From Bolinopsis microptera (taxonomy: Eukaryota > Ctenophora > Tentaculata > Lobata > Bolinopsidae), in contig NC_087082.1 of the NCBI RefSeq assembly GCF_026151205.1, positions 15,471,365-15,535,364 on the forward strand: 64,000 nt of DNA, given 5' to 3'. Position numbers and translations under genes: made by a program. The notes under the pieces were generated by a model. It made no database searches and was not told the origin of the DNA. It was given only the letters and a program-made list of their open reading frames with translations. How positions within the stretch are numbered: the stretch's first letter is position 1; every line of letters starts with the position of its first letter. Shown one piece after another: positions 34,332 to 46,817 of the stretch.

Positions 34332-34808
34332 TTATTTAGAGTAGACCACCAGTGCAGATCCTGTATTACCATTAAGTCTAGAGCCGTCGGTAAAGCATGA
34401 AAAATGGTACCGGTCCGCTACCATCTTATGTGATGTAATGAGCTCGTTCATAAGCTCGTCATCGGTCAAATTAGCTACGATCAAGGGAGTCTGGAAGTTT
34501 TCCTGGACGTGTGATATCACAATTGTCGATGCTGGGTGAGAGACAGTCAGTAAAATTAGAAGAGTGCGGTTTAAATTTCGTTCTGTTGTTGCGAACTGGG
34601 TTAAACCCTGCAGACGGAACAGAGTTGAGCGAGCAGACTTCCTAATCTCACTTTGAAGAGGCAGCTGGCAGGATACCTTAGTAGTAACTCCCATGGATCT
34701 TCTGGACGTATATTTAGGACATTGAACAATTGTGCGACAAGCAAGGAACTGCACGTTTAGTCCAGACCTGGTTGGTTTGATTGTTATCCTATCGGTCTGA
34801 ATGATCAA
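34332..34808 (-). pseudogene. LINE-type fragment ending in RNase H
   Basis: A 158-codon frame ends with HFSCFTDGSRLNGNTGSALV. The TDGSxxxxxxGxAxV block is the first strand and catalytic Asp of RNase H domains, as carried downstream of the reverse transcriptase by some LINE clades (I, Jockey-like). The preceding 130 residues fit the weakly conserved linker between RT and RNase H. The remaining RNase H catalytic residues are missing, so this is a fragment. Confidence 0.6.
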
Positions 34809-35014
34809 TGATCATCTTACACAATACACACGTTACAAGAAATTTATTATTCATGAAAATATGTATGTCTGATCCTGCTCTGTGTCACATCATGTATAAT
34901 AATATGCTGTAAAGAGTAATATATAGATGTTTGCAAGAATGTAAACTGTTCAAGGTACCGGTTACTGAGTTAGGTATTAAAGATGCTTATTATCTGGGCG
35001 ATACAACACTTTTG

Positions 35015-35320
35015 CTCCGACATTTATGTACACGATACTAAAGTATATTTCCTTTCCTACTTGGATCCACGAGATGCTACCCAATTAATCGCGATTGCTC
35101 AGCAGAATTGATTGGAAAATACATATTTTATCATTGTTCCCTAAAAAAGATATAAAAACTAGTTTAAATTGAGACGATCCGCCGGTTCTCAAAACCCGGT
35201 ATCTATTGTTTTAATTTAGATTACAGCGTAACGTATAAGATACTAACGAAACTTGAACAACAAGTTGGCTAATGTTAGCAAGGTGTCTGGAACAAGAAGT
35301 GGTCCAACAGATGGACAGGG
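35015..35320. repeat. About 300-bp direct repeat, right copy
   Basis: Right partner of 33915-34220, same orientation, 1.1 kb away. Both copies end near GTGGTCCAACAGATGGAC. Confidence 0.75.
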
Positions 35321-36600
35321 AACATAGTTGTGTTGCATCCGTAGCCGTTTATTCTTCATATTATGTAGTATGTACTTCTACAGGAACTTTCTCTACCTCA
35401 CATGTACTGTGGCTTTACTTCTGAATATGCTGAGCACTTTATCTGCTGATCAAATAAAGTTATACTCTTAATATAAGCTGAAAATTGTTTACTATCGTCA
35501 GAAAAATATTGATAAATAAGCGAATGATCCATCTTTAAAATAATCATTTTAATTAGACATTTAAATAGTTGCTTCGATTCTAGAACCTTATTGATATCCA
35601 TACAATTTTAAAATGTGGTTTGAATTTGGGTTTAGATTCTTCTAACAGATAGCAAGCGAATTCCAAAAGAATGGTTATTGATAATGTTGAAATAATACTG
35701 AATCTATCATGCTATGTGACCTTTTAAAGTTTTCCATTTCTTCGACTACTTTCTACGCTGTATATCTGCTTTATTCTCAATAAGTGTCCGACTTTTTCAG
35801 TAATTTTGTCTTCTTTCGTCTCCTCAGCTCTTGTTTTCTTCCAGATTACTATTAACATAAAGTAATATAAGATGATAAAAACAAAACTAATCATTCTATA
35901 CAACTATGTTATTGGTGGAATTGAACTCATACAATAGCCACCGCTACCATATCTAATTCTGAGCTGTTTCTACCGTTGTAATTACATTCAAAGACGTCAA
36001 TTGCAAAACAATTAACATTTGAAAGAATAGCCGAATTAATAAAAATTTAATTTAATTTTGTAATGACCCGCGCCGCTATGTAGATTGTAGCCACGTCTGC
36101 CACACTTTCCTGAATGTTATTTATCAATTTTCAATTCAATTAAACAAATAATCAAAGTTTTAGCACATTTTATGTCAGCATAAAATTTAAACAAATGAAA
36201 ACATATAATGCTCTTAGTGGTAAATGGCCGTTTGTTCTGAGCTGTATGATTTTTTGACAATCAACTAGCGGGGCAAGGAATGTACTGGCTGGTAGCTTTT
36301 GTACACACCAAAACGCTAGTCTGGTTGATTAATGACCAAATTAGAGGCGTTGATAGGAAGGCATTATAATTTGTGGGTGTAAGAGGGAATATTTGGCATG
36401 CATTATTCTAGCAGCTATTTTGTAACAAATGGTCTTTACGATTATTAAGGACGGTAGGTATTTTGGGTGTTCAATGGGGGCCGGGGGTTTAAATTTAAGG
36501 GAGAAAAAGAAATGAATATTGGGTTATAATATTAATCATAGATGTCGACCCTGATATAACTATTGTACTAAAAATTTGATCATAATGCTTAGGGTCTTTA
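35321..36600. other. No gene identified
   Basis: AT-rich sequence with short frames only. The right part (36.6-36.75 kb) is probably the 3' untranslated tail of the LINE that follows, since that LINE is read on the minus strand. Confidence 0.45.
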
Positions 36601-36750
36601 TTAGAATTCAAATTGGATATAAAAATAGGATCTCTTTACACTACACTTACTCACTCACACATCACATTTAACTTGACAGAGGAATACGCTGGCAGAGTAT
36701 GTCGATTTGGTCATGAAATTTTGGAGGTCAGGTGGAATCCCTGCAGGAGC

Positions 36751-38751
36751 CTACGAAAATTTAAGGTTACAAATATCAAAGTCTTTATTTGTCCAGTCAT
36801 ACACGGCATGACAATGCTGGTTGGAAAGTAGTGAAGAGTTCAGTTTGGATTTCAGGCAAGAAATACTAACAGAACAATCAAAGATTTTAAGGTTAGGGGT
36901 TATTATATTCCATATTTTCGTTGACCTCGTGTTATGGTTGTCTGGGGGATCCGGTTTATTGATAATAAGCATTGGTTTCCTGGAAGAACGAGAATACTCT
37001 TCGTACATAGACATAGGAGTAGAAAACTTCATGATCTTGAATAATTCTATGTAGCTATGGTAAGTATAAAGATTTTGTACAGTGAGTATCTCGTTGTTTT
37101 TAAACAGAGGTTTAGTGTGCTCCTTTTTATAGAATTTACTATCAAGTTTCTGGTCAGTAAATGGTCTGGTTCGAACACACGTTTTGAATTTATCCAGGTA
37201 GGCTGCTCTATCACCAAACAAGACCCTCAGACAGTACTTCTGTGCAGTGAATATTGAGCTTATACGATTTTTAGCTGCCCCACCCCATGCTGATATGCAG
37301 TACGACAGATGGGATTCAAAAAGAGTGTAGTATAACTGTCTGTGGAGAAATTCTGGGAGGGAGCAGCGTAGACGACACAGAGTTGAGGTGGCATGGTTAA
37401 GCTTTCGTTTTAGGGCTATTATATGTTCTTCCCATGTTAGATTTTCGTCAATGACGACTCCTAAAAATCTAGCTGACGTTACTCTTTTGATGGGGTAGTT
37501 GTCTATATTCATTATGAATTCTTCTTCAACGTTTGCTTCAGTACGTGACTTAGGTCTAAAGTGAATGTAGCAGCATTTTGACATGTTTATGTGAAGCTTG
37601 TTAGCCCGCATGTATGTTTGAAGGTTTGAAAGTAGGGCGTTGCTGCGTTCATATGCTTCTTGTGCAGTTTTACCAACAACAAATATGTTGGTGTCATCCG
37701 CAAAGGTGACAAACGATCCCAAGCTAGAGCTATTAGAGATATCATTTATGTAAAGTAGGAATAAAAGGGGTCCGAGAATTGACCCCTGGGGAACCCCAAA
37801 TTTTATTGGAAGTAGGTCGGACTTTTCTCCTACAACATCAGTGTACTGAAATCGATTAGTTAGGTAGCTCTTGATCAGATCGTTTGCCACGCCACGGATG
37901 CCATACCTTTCTAGTTTGGTAAGTAATGTTGAGTGATCTATAGTATCGAAAGCTTTGCTGAGGTCGATGAATATGCCTAACACATGGTGCTTCAATTTGA
38001 TGTGCTTAGATATGAGGTCAACAGAGTAGTTTACTGCATGGGAGGTTGAGTGCGATTGCCTGAAACCAAACTGAGTCTTAGATATTATTCCCTGAGAGCT
38101 GACAAACGAATAAATCCTAGAATATATGATTTTCTCAAATATTTTGCCAAATATGGACAAGGTGGATATAGGACGGTAGTTTTCTATTTCTTCTGGATTA
38201 CCTTTTTTGAAGACGGGTGTGATTCTGCCAGTCTTAAGTATATCAGGGAATATACCATTTGACATAAGCTTGTTTAAGTATCTGCTGATAATTGGTGCAA
38301 TAACGTGGGACGAAGTTTTAATAACGGTTATGGGAATATCACTGGCCTTTCCATTCTCGAATTCTTTGATTATTCTTAGAACCTCCTCAGGAGTGCTGTC
38401 CTCTAACATAATAGATCGAGAGTTACTAGGGCTAAGGAAGTCATGGAATGTTTTCATGGGGAGAATTGGAATACCAGAAGACAAGTCAGTTGTGATAGTT
38501 TCATTTATACTCCTCTGGACATTAAAACCCATCGAGACCAACTGGGTGGCAAAACGGCTGGATTGCGGGTCATTATTAAAATCTATAACGTAGGCTTTCC
38601 CATTTAGTTTGTTGTTTCCTACATCAACCTTGCTCCAGCAACTACAAAGGGCTTTGAAAAGTTGAAACAGTTCTCGTCTGGTGAAATAGTTTCTCTGTAG
38701 AGTACCCGACATTAAGCACCTCCCCATAACTCCGCCACATGGTGGTGACAA
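36751..38751 (-). CDS. LINE reverse transcriptase, uninterrupted ORF
   Basis: A 666-codon ORF without stops. It encodes the RT of a non-LTR retrotransposon, which copies element RNA into DNA at the target site. Motifs in order: KTGRITPVFKKG with NYRPISTLS (about residues 180-200), FGFRQSHST, FIDLSKAFDTIDHSTLL (first catalytic Asp), FGVPQGSILGPLLFLLYIND, and FADDTNIF (catalytic Asp pair), then the INMSKCCYIHFRPK thumb region and a C-terminal YTLFESHLSYCISAWGG block. The AP-endonuclease that normally precedes the RT in this kind of LINE is absent, so the copy is probably 5'-truncated and its start Met is arbitrary. The style suggests a Jockey/CR1-like clade, which I have not verified. An intact RT over 2 kb implies recent insertion. 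The C-terminus ends with the stop at 36751. Confidence 0.9.
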   Translation of the reverse strand: MSPPCGGVMGRCLMSGTLQRNYFTRRELFQLFKALCSCWSKVDVGNNKLNGKAYVIDFNNDPQSSRFATQLVSMGFNVQRSINETITTDLSSGIPILPMKTFHDFLSPSNSRSIMLEDSTPEEVLRIIKEFENGKASDIPITVIKTSSHVIAPIISRYLNKLMSNGIFPDILKTGRITPVFKKGNPEEIENYRPISTLSIFGKIFEKIIYSRIYSFVSSQGIISKTQFGFRQSHSTSHAVNYSVDLISKHIKLKHHVLGIFIDLSKAFDTIDHSTLLTKLERYGIRGVANDLIKSYLTNRFQYTDVVGEKSDLLPIKFGVPQGSILGPLLFLLYINDISNSSSLGSFVTFADDTNIFVVGKTAQEAYERSNALLSNLQTYMRANKLHINMSKCCYIHFRPKSRTEANVEEEFIMNIDNYPIKRVTSARFLGVVIDENLTWEEHIIALKRKLNHATSTLCRLRCSLPEFLHRQLYYTLFESHLSYCISAWGGAAKNRISSIFTAQKYCLRVLFGDRAAYLDKFKTCVRTRPFTDQKLDSKFYKKEHTKPLFKNNEILTVQNLYTYHSYIELFKIMKFSTPMSMYEEYSRSSRKPMLIINKPDPPDNHNTRSTKIWNIITPNLKIFDCSVSISCLKSKLNSSLLSNQHCHAVYDWTNKDFDICNLKFS

Positions 38752-39399
38752 GCAAACTGGAGCAGTGATTTGCCGAGGTGCGTCTCTAATTGAACCGCTA
38801 CTGTGAACTCCATAGTTGACACTTGTTGAGAGCCATTCTTTATTTTACAACGTTCTATAATTGGGAAGCTAAACAATAAATATGATATAAAGACCTCCCA
38901 GATGCAGAGGCACCGAAGTGAGTAATAGTGTTTGACATTCGTCAGCAACATTAATTTATTGACGTGAAACTGCGAGATTTTAGTTGATAGCAGCTGTATT
39001 CATTAGGAAATTGCTATAATTATGCTAATCTAGCAACGAAATAACTTGAGCAGTAATAACATGGTTCGCAATTTTTCATTAATAACAAAATAACAAAATA
39101 ACAAAAATGAAGACTTTGTTGTAACTTGTATGTCGTATGAAGAGCATTAATACGATATTTGAAGAATGACTCAAAATACCAAAGGAGACTGGAGAACCAG
39201 CTTCCTGATAAAAAAGATAATTTGCATCTTACAAAATTAACAACATCTGAATAGTTCTGTTGAGTCTTATGAGATACTTTCTAACAAAATAATCTAAAAT
39301 AGTCCTTGCTTTTGGCCCGCTACTACCCGTGACAGAGTACACCGCACCAGTGGACAAATACTCCCATGTTCGACATTGAGAATTCGACATTTAGACGTT
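38752..39399. other. No gene identified
   Basis: Flank upstream of the LINE. No endonuclease domain was recognised in any minus-strand frame, which supports 5' truncation. Confidence 0.5.
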
Positions 39400-39620
39400 T
39401 CGGCCCACGCTTTTGTCATTGTTTTTCAGCTGATCTACTGTTTTTGGAACTGGATCTGAATAAACACGCCCCACTAAAAGAAATCAGCCGGATTCAGGTC
39501 AGGGCTGTAAGGAGGCCAGCTGAAGTCTGCTTTCTCGAGATCAGTCTTTTTCCCAAAATAATCCTCCTGCCAAGCCAAACTTTCGTTCGAGAAATGTGTT
39601 TTTTAGAACCTCCCAAAATT
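39400..39620 (-). pseudogene. mariner-like transposase remnant, related to 7.5 kb copy
   Basis: The minus strand, with frameshifts, gives KVWLGRRIILGKR, RKADFSW and PPYSPDLNPADFF followed by a stop where LWG is expected, then VFIQIQFQK. SPDLNPADFF is the block with the last catalytic Asp of mariner-like transposases. The nucleotide sequence matches 7487-7660 in inverse orientation (shared CGAAAGTTTGGCTTGGC and ATTTCTTTT), so both derive from one family. Confidence 0.6.
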
Positions 39621-39934
39621 TATACACGGGTGTTTAGCCTCTATGAACTTTTTATCGTATTTATGTAGCACATCAGTATTACAATTTTGATACAATAATT
39701 TACTTTTCAGAGATTTAACATCTCTAATAAATCCTTTTAAATTCGTATTTGTATTACATAGTCTAAATAATTGTGAATAAAATAAATCGTTGATCTTCTA
39801 TTAGGGACGTTGGATTTCGAATTAGGCATGCTAATAACTTTAAAATGAAGATCTTTCCTTCATGACATTACGTTCATCAGGGACTTTATAATTGATTATT
39901 TATAATTCAATCTGCCAACAGTATGTCTCACTAT

Positions 39935-40210
39935 TCAATTTCCAACTCGGCTATGCAGGTCCTGTACTGGAGCATCAGCAGCACTTGTGCAGCACAGCCA
40001 GTACTGCACGTAAAATAGTGCGAGGTACACACCCAGTTCTTCTATCAAGTCGAGGCAGTATTCTTCGAATACATCAGATTTAAACTGTTTTCGAAACAGG
40101 GTTATTTTGAATGTATAGAGCATTCCTGCCATCCACCTGGCATGGTGGGTGGCTCCAGGTGCCCTGAACCTGATTCCGACAGGTAGTTTTCCCCCAAGCA
40201 GAAGCAGAGC
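39935..40210 (-). pseudogene. Transposase-like remnant, 'FRAPGA..H.RWMA' family, copy 2
   Basis: Reads FRAPGATHHARWMAGMLYTF, then EEYCLDLIEELGVYLALFYV, QYWLCCTSAADAPVQDL. It is nearly identical in the middle to copy 1 at 29.59-29.90 kb and extends further, adding the APVQDL block. Fragmentary and non-functional. Confidence 0.45.
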
Positions 40211-40385
40211 TAACTCTGAAGGTGCATCAATTATTGGACCATGTTTGTGTTTTTTGATACAGCCTAATGCAGATGTGAAGTGTGAACTGAATAGCTCACA
40301 GCGGACTTAAATATATTATGATGGCTGCCGCGCCTAGTGCCTACTATGCTATAGCAATCATCAGGGACATCATCAGGGATTTTGA

Positions 40386-40425
40386 TTGGAAATATATTTG
40401 AATATATATTCAAATATATTTCCAA
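40386..40425. repeat. 40-bp perfect palindrome
   Basis: A 40-base sequence equal to its own reverse complement, centred between 40405 and 40406, AT-rich with TTGGAAATAT ends. It could form a cruciform or hairpin. No function is evident. Confidence 0.75.
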
Positions 40426-41360
40426 AAATATATTATGAATATATATACACCTATGTTTTTTCTCTTTTAGCAAAGGGCTCTAGTAGCTGTTGCTAGGAGC
40501 ATTGTATAACGTAACAAACAAAGTAAACGATGTTATCGTCAAACTATAAGTTTCATGGATGTGTGAACAGCAATCTTTAGTGACATGATTAAAATTAAAA
40601 TAGCAAACAGTATACAGCACAGTGCTCCTTTATCAAACTTTTATAATTTACAATTAATAATTACTCGATACTCCTAAAACTTATAAATAACAACAATTCT
40701 TAATGCTTATTATAACTATTAAATTGTAACTAAATATTTCTAACTAAGAATTTTCCAGAATGTATATAAATATATTATGAATATGCAAGAAAAACAACGA
40801 TTCTACAAACTTAAAGTTTCATGCAAACGCAATCATCAGTGTCAGAATAACTCACTATTACTAAATCCATATTTTCCTCACAAGCTCCTTCATAAATTAA
40901 ATAAAGGAATTGCATACAGGATCAGGATCAACATAGCAGTGAAAATCGACATATTTAAAATAATGATTAAAAATTGAAACGTTATTACAAATATGCTAAT
41001 TATCGTAATAATTCAATTAGAAACAATTCTTAATTTTCTTTGACAAATATTAATAAATGGACAATAATTCTTATGATTTTCTTTGCTCTGCAGCCATGCC
41101 ATCGATTTACGTTATAATGACTCAAAATTTGCTCATCATCTGAAGGAAATTCCATAGAGGGTTGGTCGATGGTTCCAATGACTTACTTAACAGGCATAAG
41201 GGAGGGAGGAAAAATGCAAATTTGTCATTTGAGTCAAAACAAACTATATTATATATGATCTCACTTCGTGGCATGGCACCTCCTCAGTCCTCACCAGTCC
41301 TCACCAGTCTACTGTATAAAGTAATGCACATACATTATCCATTCAATTTCTTGTAATAGT
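40426..41360. other. No gene identified
   Basis: AT-rich; a 66-codon frame (40777-40977) has no motif. The right end would hold the 3' flank of the minus-strand gene that follows. Confidence 0.4.
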
Positions 41361-41367
41361 ATCAGAT

Positions 41368-42738
41368 TCAATAATACAAATCTTCGTCAATATCCCAATA
41401 TTCTTCCCAAGTATCTGAACCTGTATTCTCCTCTTGATCGTGTGAATAATCCACTTCACTAGTGTCCATAATCATATCATTCTCCTCTGGATCAGTATCA
41501 ATACTGCTTTCGGTTAGGCTGTCTTGAGTTACCCTATCTAGAATTTGGAGGTTGGCCACATCTTTGAAAGCGTAAGCCGTACCATCAATAACCATTAAAT
41601 TACCTGATGTGATTTCCGTTGCATCTTGGTTTGACTCAATTGCTTTGAGATAATTCTTAGGATGCTCTACAAAGGACCTGAGCAGATTCCTTTTGTTCGA
41701 TGCAGGGTTAATTAGTCTCAACAAATTCTGGTGATAGCTTTTTATTGGCCGGAGTAAGTCTTTGTTCTTTCTAATATTACAAAAAGCTTCATCGAATGTT
41801 TCGTCTCTAATAACGTCTAAGGCACTATTCTCAAACTCAATATTTTGTTGCAGGTCAAACACATCGTTTTGGTGGTTCGCCATTTCGTTTAAATCATCAA
41901 CTTCTGCTTTATTAGGGTTCTCCTCAGAAACCAACAGATGATCGAATGCTCCATTGAGAAGAGATTTCACAGCATCAGTTTCATCCAAGTACCCTGCAAT
42001 ATCGTATGTTAGCATTTAGGTTGATCTAATTCTTAAAAGCTAAAGAGCACAATTATTCAATCTAGGGATCTGTTACAATTGCGTCTTTTACATATTCAAA
42101 CGGCAATAGAGATTCTTAATTGAAGAAAATGTTTACCGTATTGTATAAGCCTCTTGAACTGGGTTTTTAAATCACTGAGGAGATCATTCTCTTGGTTGGG
42201 CATTCTATCAGCTCTATTGTGGGTCGATGTCACTACTTGTGGGGTCGGTGTCACTACTTCCACTTCATCAGGATCTTCTAGTTCTTCTAGTTCTTCTGGC
42301 CAACTTTCATCCAACTCGTAACAGGCTTGATCCGGCTCGTCAACTAACCAGCACCTCTCCATCTCTTCATCAAATTCCTCCATTTCATATTCAATTTCCT
42401 TGTGATAAATCTCTGAGTCAGATTCGGGAAGGTCGACGCTATCCTCAGGAGCCTGGAATAACCAATTTCATCCTCCTCCTCCTCGTTTACATCGTCAAAA
42501 TATTGATAAGTGGTGGACTCTGCGGAACCGAAATACTCAGTCTGTGGACTGTTGAGGTACACTTCTGACAACGTGTAAAGTATTTCATGTTCTGTTTCTA
42601 TGTTTGAGTCAACTCCGCTTCCTTGAGGCAGTTCTGCTGATCCTAATAGGTGGACAGATGTAGCGAGAGTCAGATACTCAACATTACGAGAAGCAAAGAT
42701 GTTAGCGAGAATACGTGCCAACTTTATAGCAAAGATCA
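41368..42738 (-). CDS. Acidic protein of unknown function, three exons
   Basis: Minus-strand exons: A from about 42738 down to 42491, B 42452-42137, C 41993-41368 (stop). The B-C intron (143 bp, GTAAAC..TTGCAG) has matching phase 1. A and B are one frame apart and are joined either by a very short 38-nt GT..AG intron inside a GGA run or by a frameshift. A reads QTEYFGSAESTTYQYFDD; B is strikingly acidic (CYELDESWPEELEELEDPDE); C contains FDHLLVSEENPNKAEVDDL, a helical, charged middle and ends YWDIDEDLYY. There is no Met at the start of A, so a 5' exon is missing. No domain, signal peptide or membrane segment is visible. Phase agreement and 208 open codons in C argue for a real gene. Confidence 0.55.
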
Positions 42739-42739
42739 A

Positions 42740-44620
42740 TAAATGTGTTAACGGAATACTTGGTAGGATCTAATTATAGGTTCAGTGGTTTGACAATGTA
42801 GACATGGGAGTTAGTTGATTGGCTTACAATTAAATAGGTCACTTAAAACAAGAAGCCGCATTTAATTAGTTGTTTGATTGCTTAGCTTACAATTTCCACA
42901 TCTATGATGAAGGTTCAATTAATATACCTGCCAAAATCTGGCACCTTGGAATATGTGAATGATCAATTGTTTTACTGCAGTAGAAGATTGTGAAGGAAAT
43001 ATAATGTCAGACTTAAATAGTTTTTGGTGATGTAGGGGGGGGGGGAGGGGGGACTTTAAAAAAATCAATATTCTCCAAGAGCTAGAGCAGTATCCTCACT
43101 TCCTAACTTTTCATCATGAGACACCACTTAAAACGTACTTTGAAGTAGCAACTCAGTTGTTTTTCTGTATAAGTTATACACTTATACATTTCTACGCTAG
43201 TAGTTACATCTTATCTTTGTCTATTTCTTTTCTAGATACGCTTGCTCTGAACCTATAAAAGGTTCTAATCATAATTACTTTGGCATCAAGCCCTAGGTGG
43301 TTTTTGGTCTGTGAAACCCACTCCCTTTCTTATCAATAAATTGCTGCCTTAATATGACCATAATTAGTCACTTTCGTTATTCGTTAATGCACTTTCGTTC
43401 AATTTCAGCTAAAAGATTTGCACCATACGGGTATAAATCAGGCCTCCACTCATAATTTATTGAATAGTAAAAGAAAGTGATTGAAAATAAATTATCTTAA
43501 AGAAATGAAGAAAAAGAGAAGTGATGAAAAGAACTGACTAAAAAGAACTGAAATAAAAAATGATCGAAAAGAACTGAAAAAATAAAATGAATAGAAAGAA
43601 ATGAAGAAAAAGAATTTTTTATTTAAAGAAATGATAGAAAAACATGAATAAAACGAAGTTATGACAAATATGGTGTGGGGGAGGTCGGAGGGGGGCTATA
43701 CTATGTTTGGTATCCCTTAGCTGATCTGTTGCTGGCCCTGTTGCTGTCGCTGACATGCAGCTCCAGCTGAACGTCTTAACACATTCTTTACTTGGCGGCC
43801 AGCTTGTCCTGTTTTTATTTCCCCAGGTCAAAGCTTTTTCAGGTCTTGCATCTTCGGTCCTCTTTTTTTCCTTTTTTTCCTCCTTACTTTTTCTTGCTAC
43901 ATTGACAGCTTTACTCTGCCGACTGCCTCTGCAACCAGTCTTCTGCTTCTATTCGCTTTTTTCGTCTTGTATAAGTGTATTCTATCATTCTATCTCCATT
44001 ATTCTGCAATGTTCTAGCTTTACATTTACTTCTTGACATTGCTGTTTCTCTTGTGACAGATAGGTTTGTCCTCAAGCGGGTATCTTAGTTCCTGGTTAAT
44101 AAATCTTGGGGACTCAAACTAATGCCTTTTAGCTAAAACGTTTTTCGGAGACTTACGGATTACCTTTGATTTTATCGAATAAATTCAATTTTAATGTTGA
44201 TTGATTTTGATAATGATTTCAACAATTAAAGTTATGCTGTTCTTAGAAAGTCATTTTTAAATCTCTCTGCATATTGCATTTCATAATGGCATATCAAACT
44301 GTAGCTGTACAACAAATTAACTAGTGTACGAATATGCTGTGTCTTGCACCCTTTTCCCCGACCAATCAATATGTAAACGGAGAGATTCTCGGTGCCAATC
44401 ATAATATCTTTAGCATCATGGCTTATCTGGTTTCCTGTAACCGACTCCCTTTCTTATCAATAGGTTTCTGCCTTTTATGCCTAGAGAAGTCTATTTTGTT
44501 TCAAAATTTCCACAATCCACTATTATACCTTATTAAAGTAAAGGTTATAATTGATAAGTGATGTACCTACCTGAGTAGCTAAAGATCCGTTTTATATTAT
44601 ATATAGTATGAGCTGAGGTA
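42740..44620. other. No gene; A-rich GAAAAGAAATGA tract and homopolymers
   Basis: A G run lies at 43036-43053. From 43479 to 43660 the sequence is a degenerate tandem of AAAAGAA(A/C)TGA words, the same vocabulary that recurs in the amplified module at 45-49 kb. Short frames on the plus strand are hydrophobic and motif-free. Confidence 0.5.
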
Positions 44621-46817
44621 ACTTGTTTAATTTATTAATTTGTAGTTATTAACATAATTCGATTGACAAGTAAGATCTACAAATCCTGTTCTTATGGAGC
44701 ACCTCTCGACTCAGGGAGATTTAATAACTATAAGAATACTATATACTTATTTTTAAAAGTCGACTTAAGAAACTAGATTGATAATAATTATCAATTTTCT
44801 TTCGTCTTCATGGTGAGACCCCAGAATCCTTCCACGGTCACTTCTCGGGCTCGGAACACAGTTATCATACTGTCTGTCGAGATGGCTGAGACACCTTCTG
44901 CTACTGCTTCGCTAACGCAGCTTGTGCACATTTGTTTTTCTGGCTATCCGTTAATAGATCCGAGAAAAGACAAGTAAACACAATCTCTGAAAGAATAAAC
45001 TATTGAAGAATGATAAAAAAGAAGTGGTTGAAAAGAAATTATTTCACAGAAATTATCTTAAAGAAATGAATGATCAATATCAAATCTGACCCAAGCTCAT
45101 CTTTTATTCATTTAATTTAAGGATTTGGAAAGATAATGTAAATGACATGATAGTTGATTTAAACGATAACTGGATTCTGAACGGATTTGAATATGTTTTT
45201 ATTGTATTGACGTGTTTTAAAGTTTTTCAGAGTCTGGATCTCGCAAGAGATAGATGATGTAAGTAGTACTGAAGAATTGTGGGATTATTAACATAATTCG
45301 ATTGACAAGTAAGATCTACAAATCCTGTTCTTATGGAGCACCTCTCGACTCAGCGAGATTTAATATCTATATAAGCCGATAAGCGCTATGCGAATACTAT
45401 AAGTAACTGAAAAGTGAAAGTGAACAGTTTCCAATTCTTACGTTCTTTTCTTTTTCAAAATCAAATAGTTTATTCTTTTTCTTAAAACAAGTTTGATTTT
45501 CCGTCTTGCTTCTACCCCCTGACTGATCTTTTCGGCTCGGATCACAGTTATCATACTGTCTGTCGAAATGGCTGAGACACCTTCTGCTACTGCTTCGCTA
45601 ACGCAGCTTGTGCACATTTGTTTTTCTGGCTATCTGTTATTAATAGATCCGAGAAAAGACAAGTAAACACAATCTCTTCGGACAAAAACCAAAGGTGACA
45701 TTCAATTTTTCCGACATTCTGCCTTTTAAATGCCTAAAGACTGAGAAGTCTATTTTGGATAAATGAATAAAATGATAAAAAGATATGATAGAAAAATAAT
45801 TGAAAAGAAATGACTGAAAAGAAAAGAATAAAAAGAAATTGTATAAATCAATGAAAGAATAAACTATTGAAGAATGATAAAAGAGAAGTGGTTGAAAAGA
45901 AATTATTTAGCAGAAATTATCTTAAAGAAATGAATGATCAATGTCAAATTTGACCCAAGCTAATCTTTTATTCATTTAATTTAAGGATTTGGAAAGATAA
46001 TGTAAATGACATGATAGTTGATTTAAACGATAACTGGATTCTGAACGGATTTGAATAATATTCTTTTCTTTTTCAAAATCAAATAGTTTATTCTTTTTCT
46101 TAAAACAAGTTTGATTTTCCGTCTCGTTTCTACCCCCTGACTGATCTTTTCGGCTCGGATCACAGTTATCATACTGTCTGTCGAGATGGCTGAGACACCT
46201 TCTGCTACTGCTTCGCTAACGCAGCTTGTGCACATTTGTTTTTCTGGCTATCTGTTAATAGATCCGAGAAAAGACTAGTAAACACAACCTCTTCGGACAA
46301 AAACCAAAGGTGACATTCAATTTTTCCGACATTCTGCCTTTTATGCCTAGAGACTGAGAAGTCTATTTTGGATAAATAAATAAAATGATAAAAAGATATG
46401 ATAGAAAAATAATTGAAAAGAAATGACTGAAAAGAAAAGAATAAAAAGAAATTGTATAAATCAATGAAAGAATAAACTATTGAAGAATGATAAAAGAGAA
46501 GTGGTTGAAAAGAAATTATTTAGCAGAAATTATCTTAAAGAAATGAATGATCAATATCAAATTTGACCCAAGCTAATCTTTTATTCATTTAATTTAAGGA
46601 TTTGGAAAGATAATGTAAATGACATGATAGTTGATTTAAACGATAACTGGATTCTGAACGGATTTGAATAATATTCTTTTCTTTTTCAAAATCAAATAGT
46701 TTATTCTTTTTCTTAAAACAAGTTTGATTTTCCGTCTCGCTTCTACCCCCTGACTGATCTTTTCGGCTCGGATCACAGTTGTCATACTGTCTGTCGAGAT
46801 GGCTGAGACACCTTCTG

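Noticed and set aside
33915-35320. LTR pair of a retrotransposon
   Set aside because: Similarity continues beyond any TG..CA boundary, no primer-binding site or polypurine tract was seen, and the internal ORF is LINE-type RNase H.
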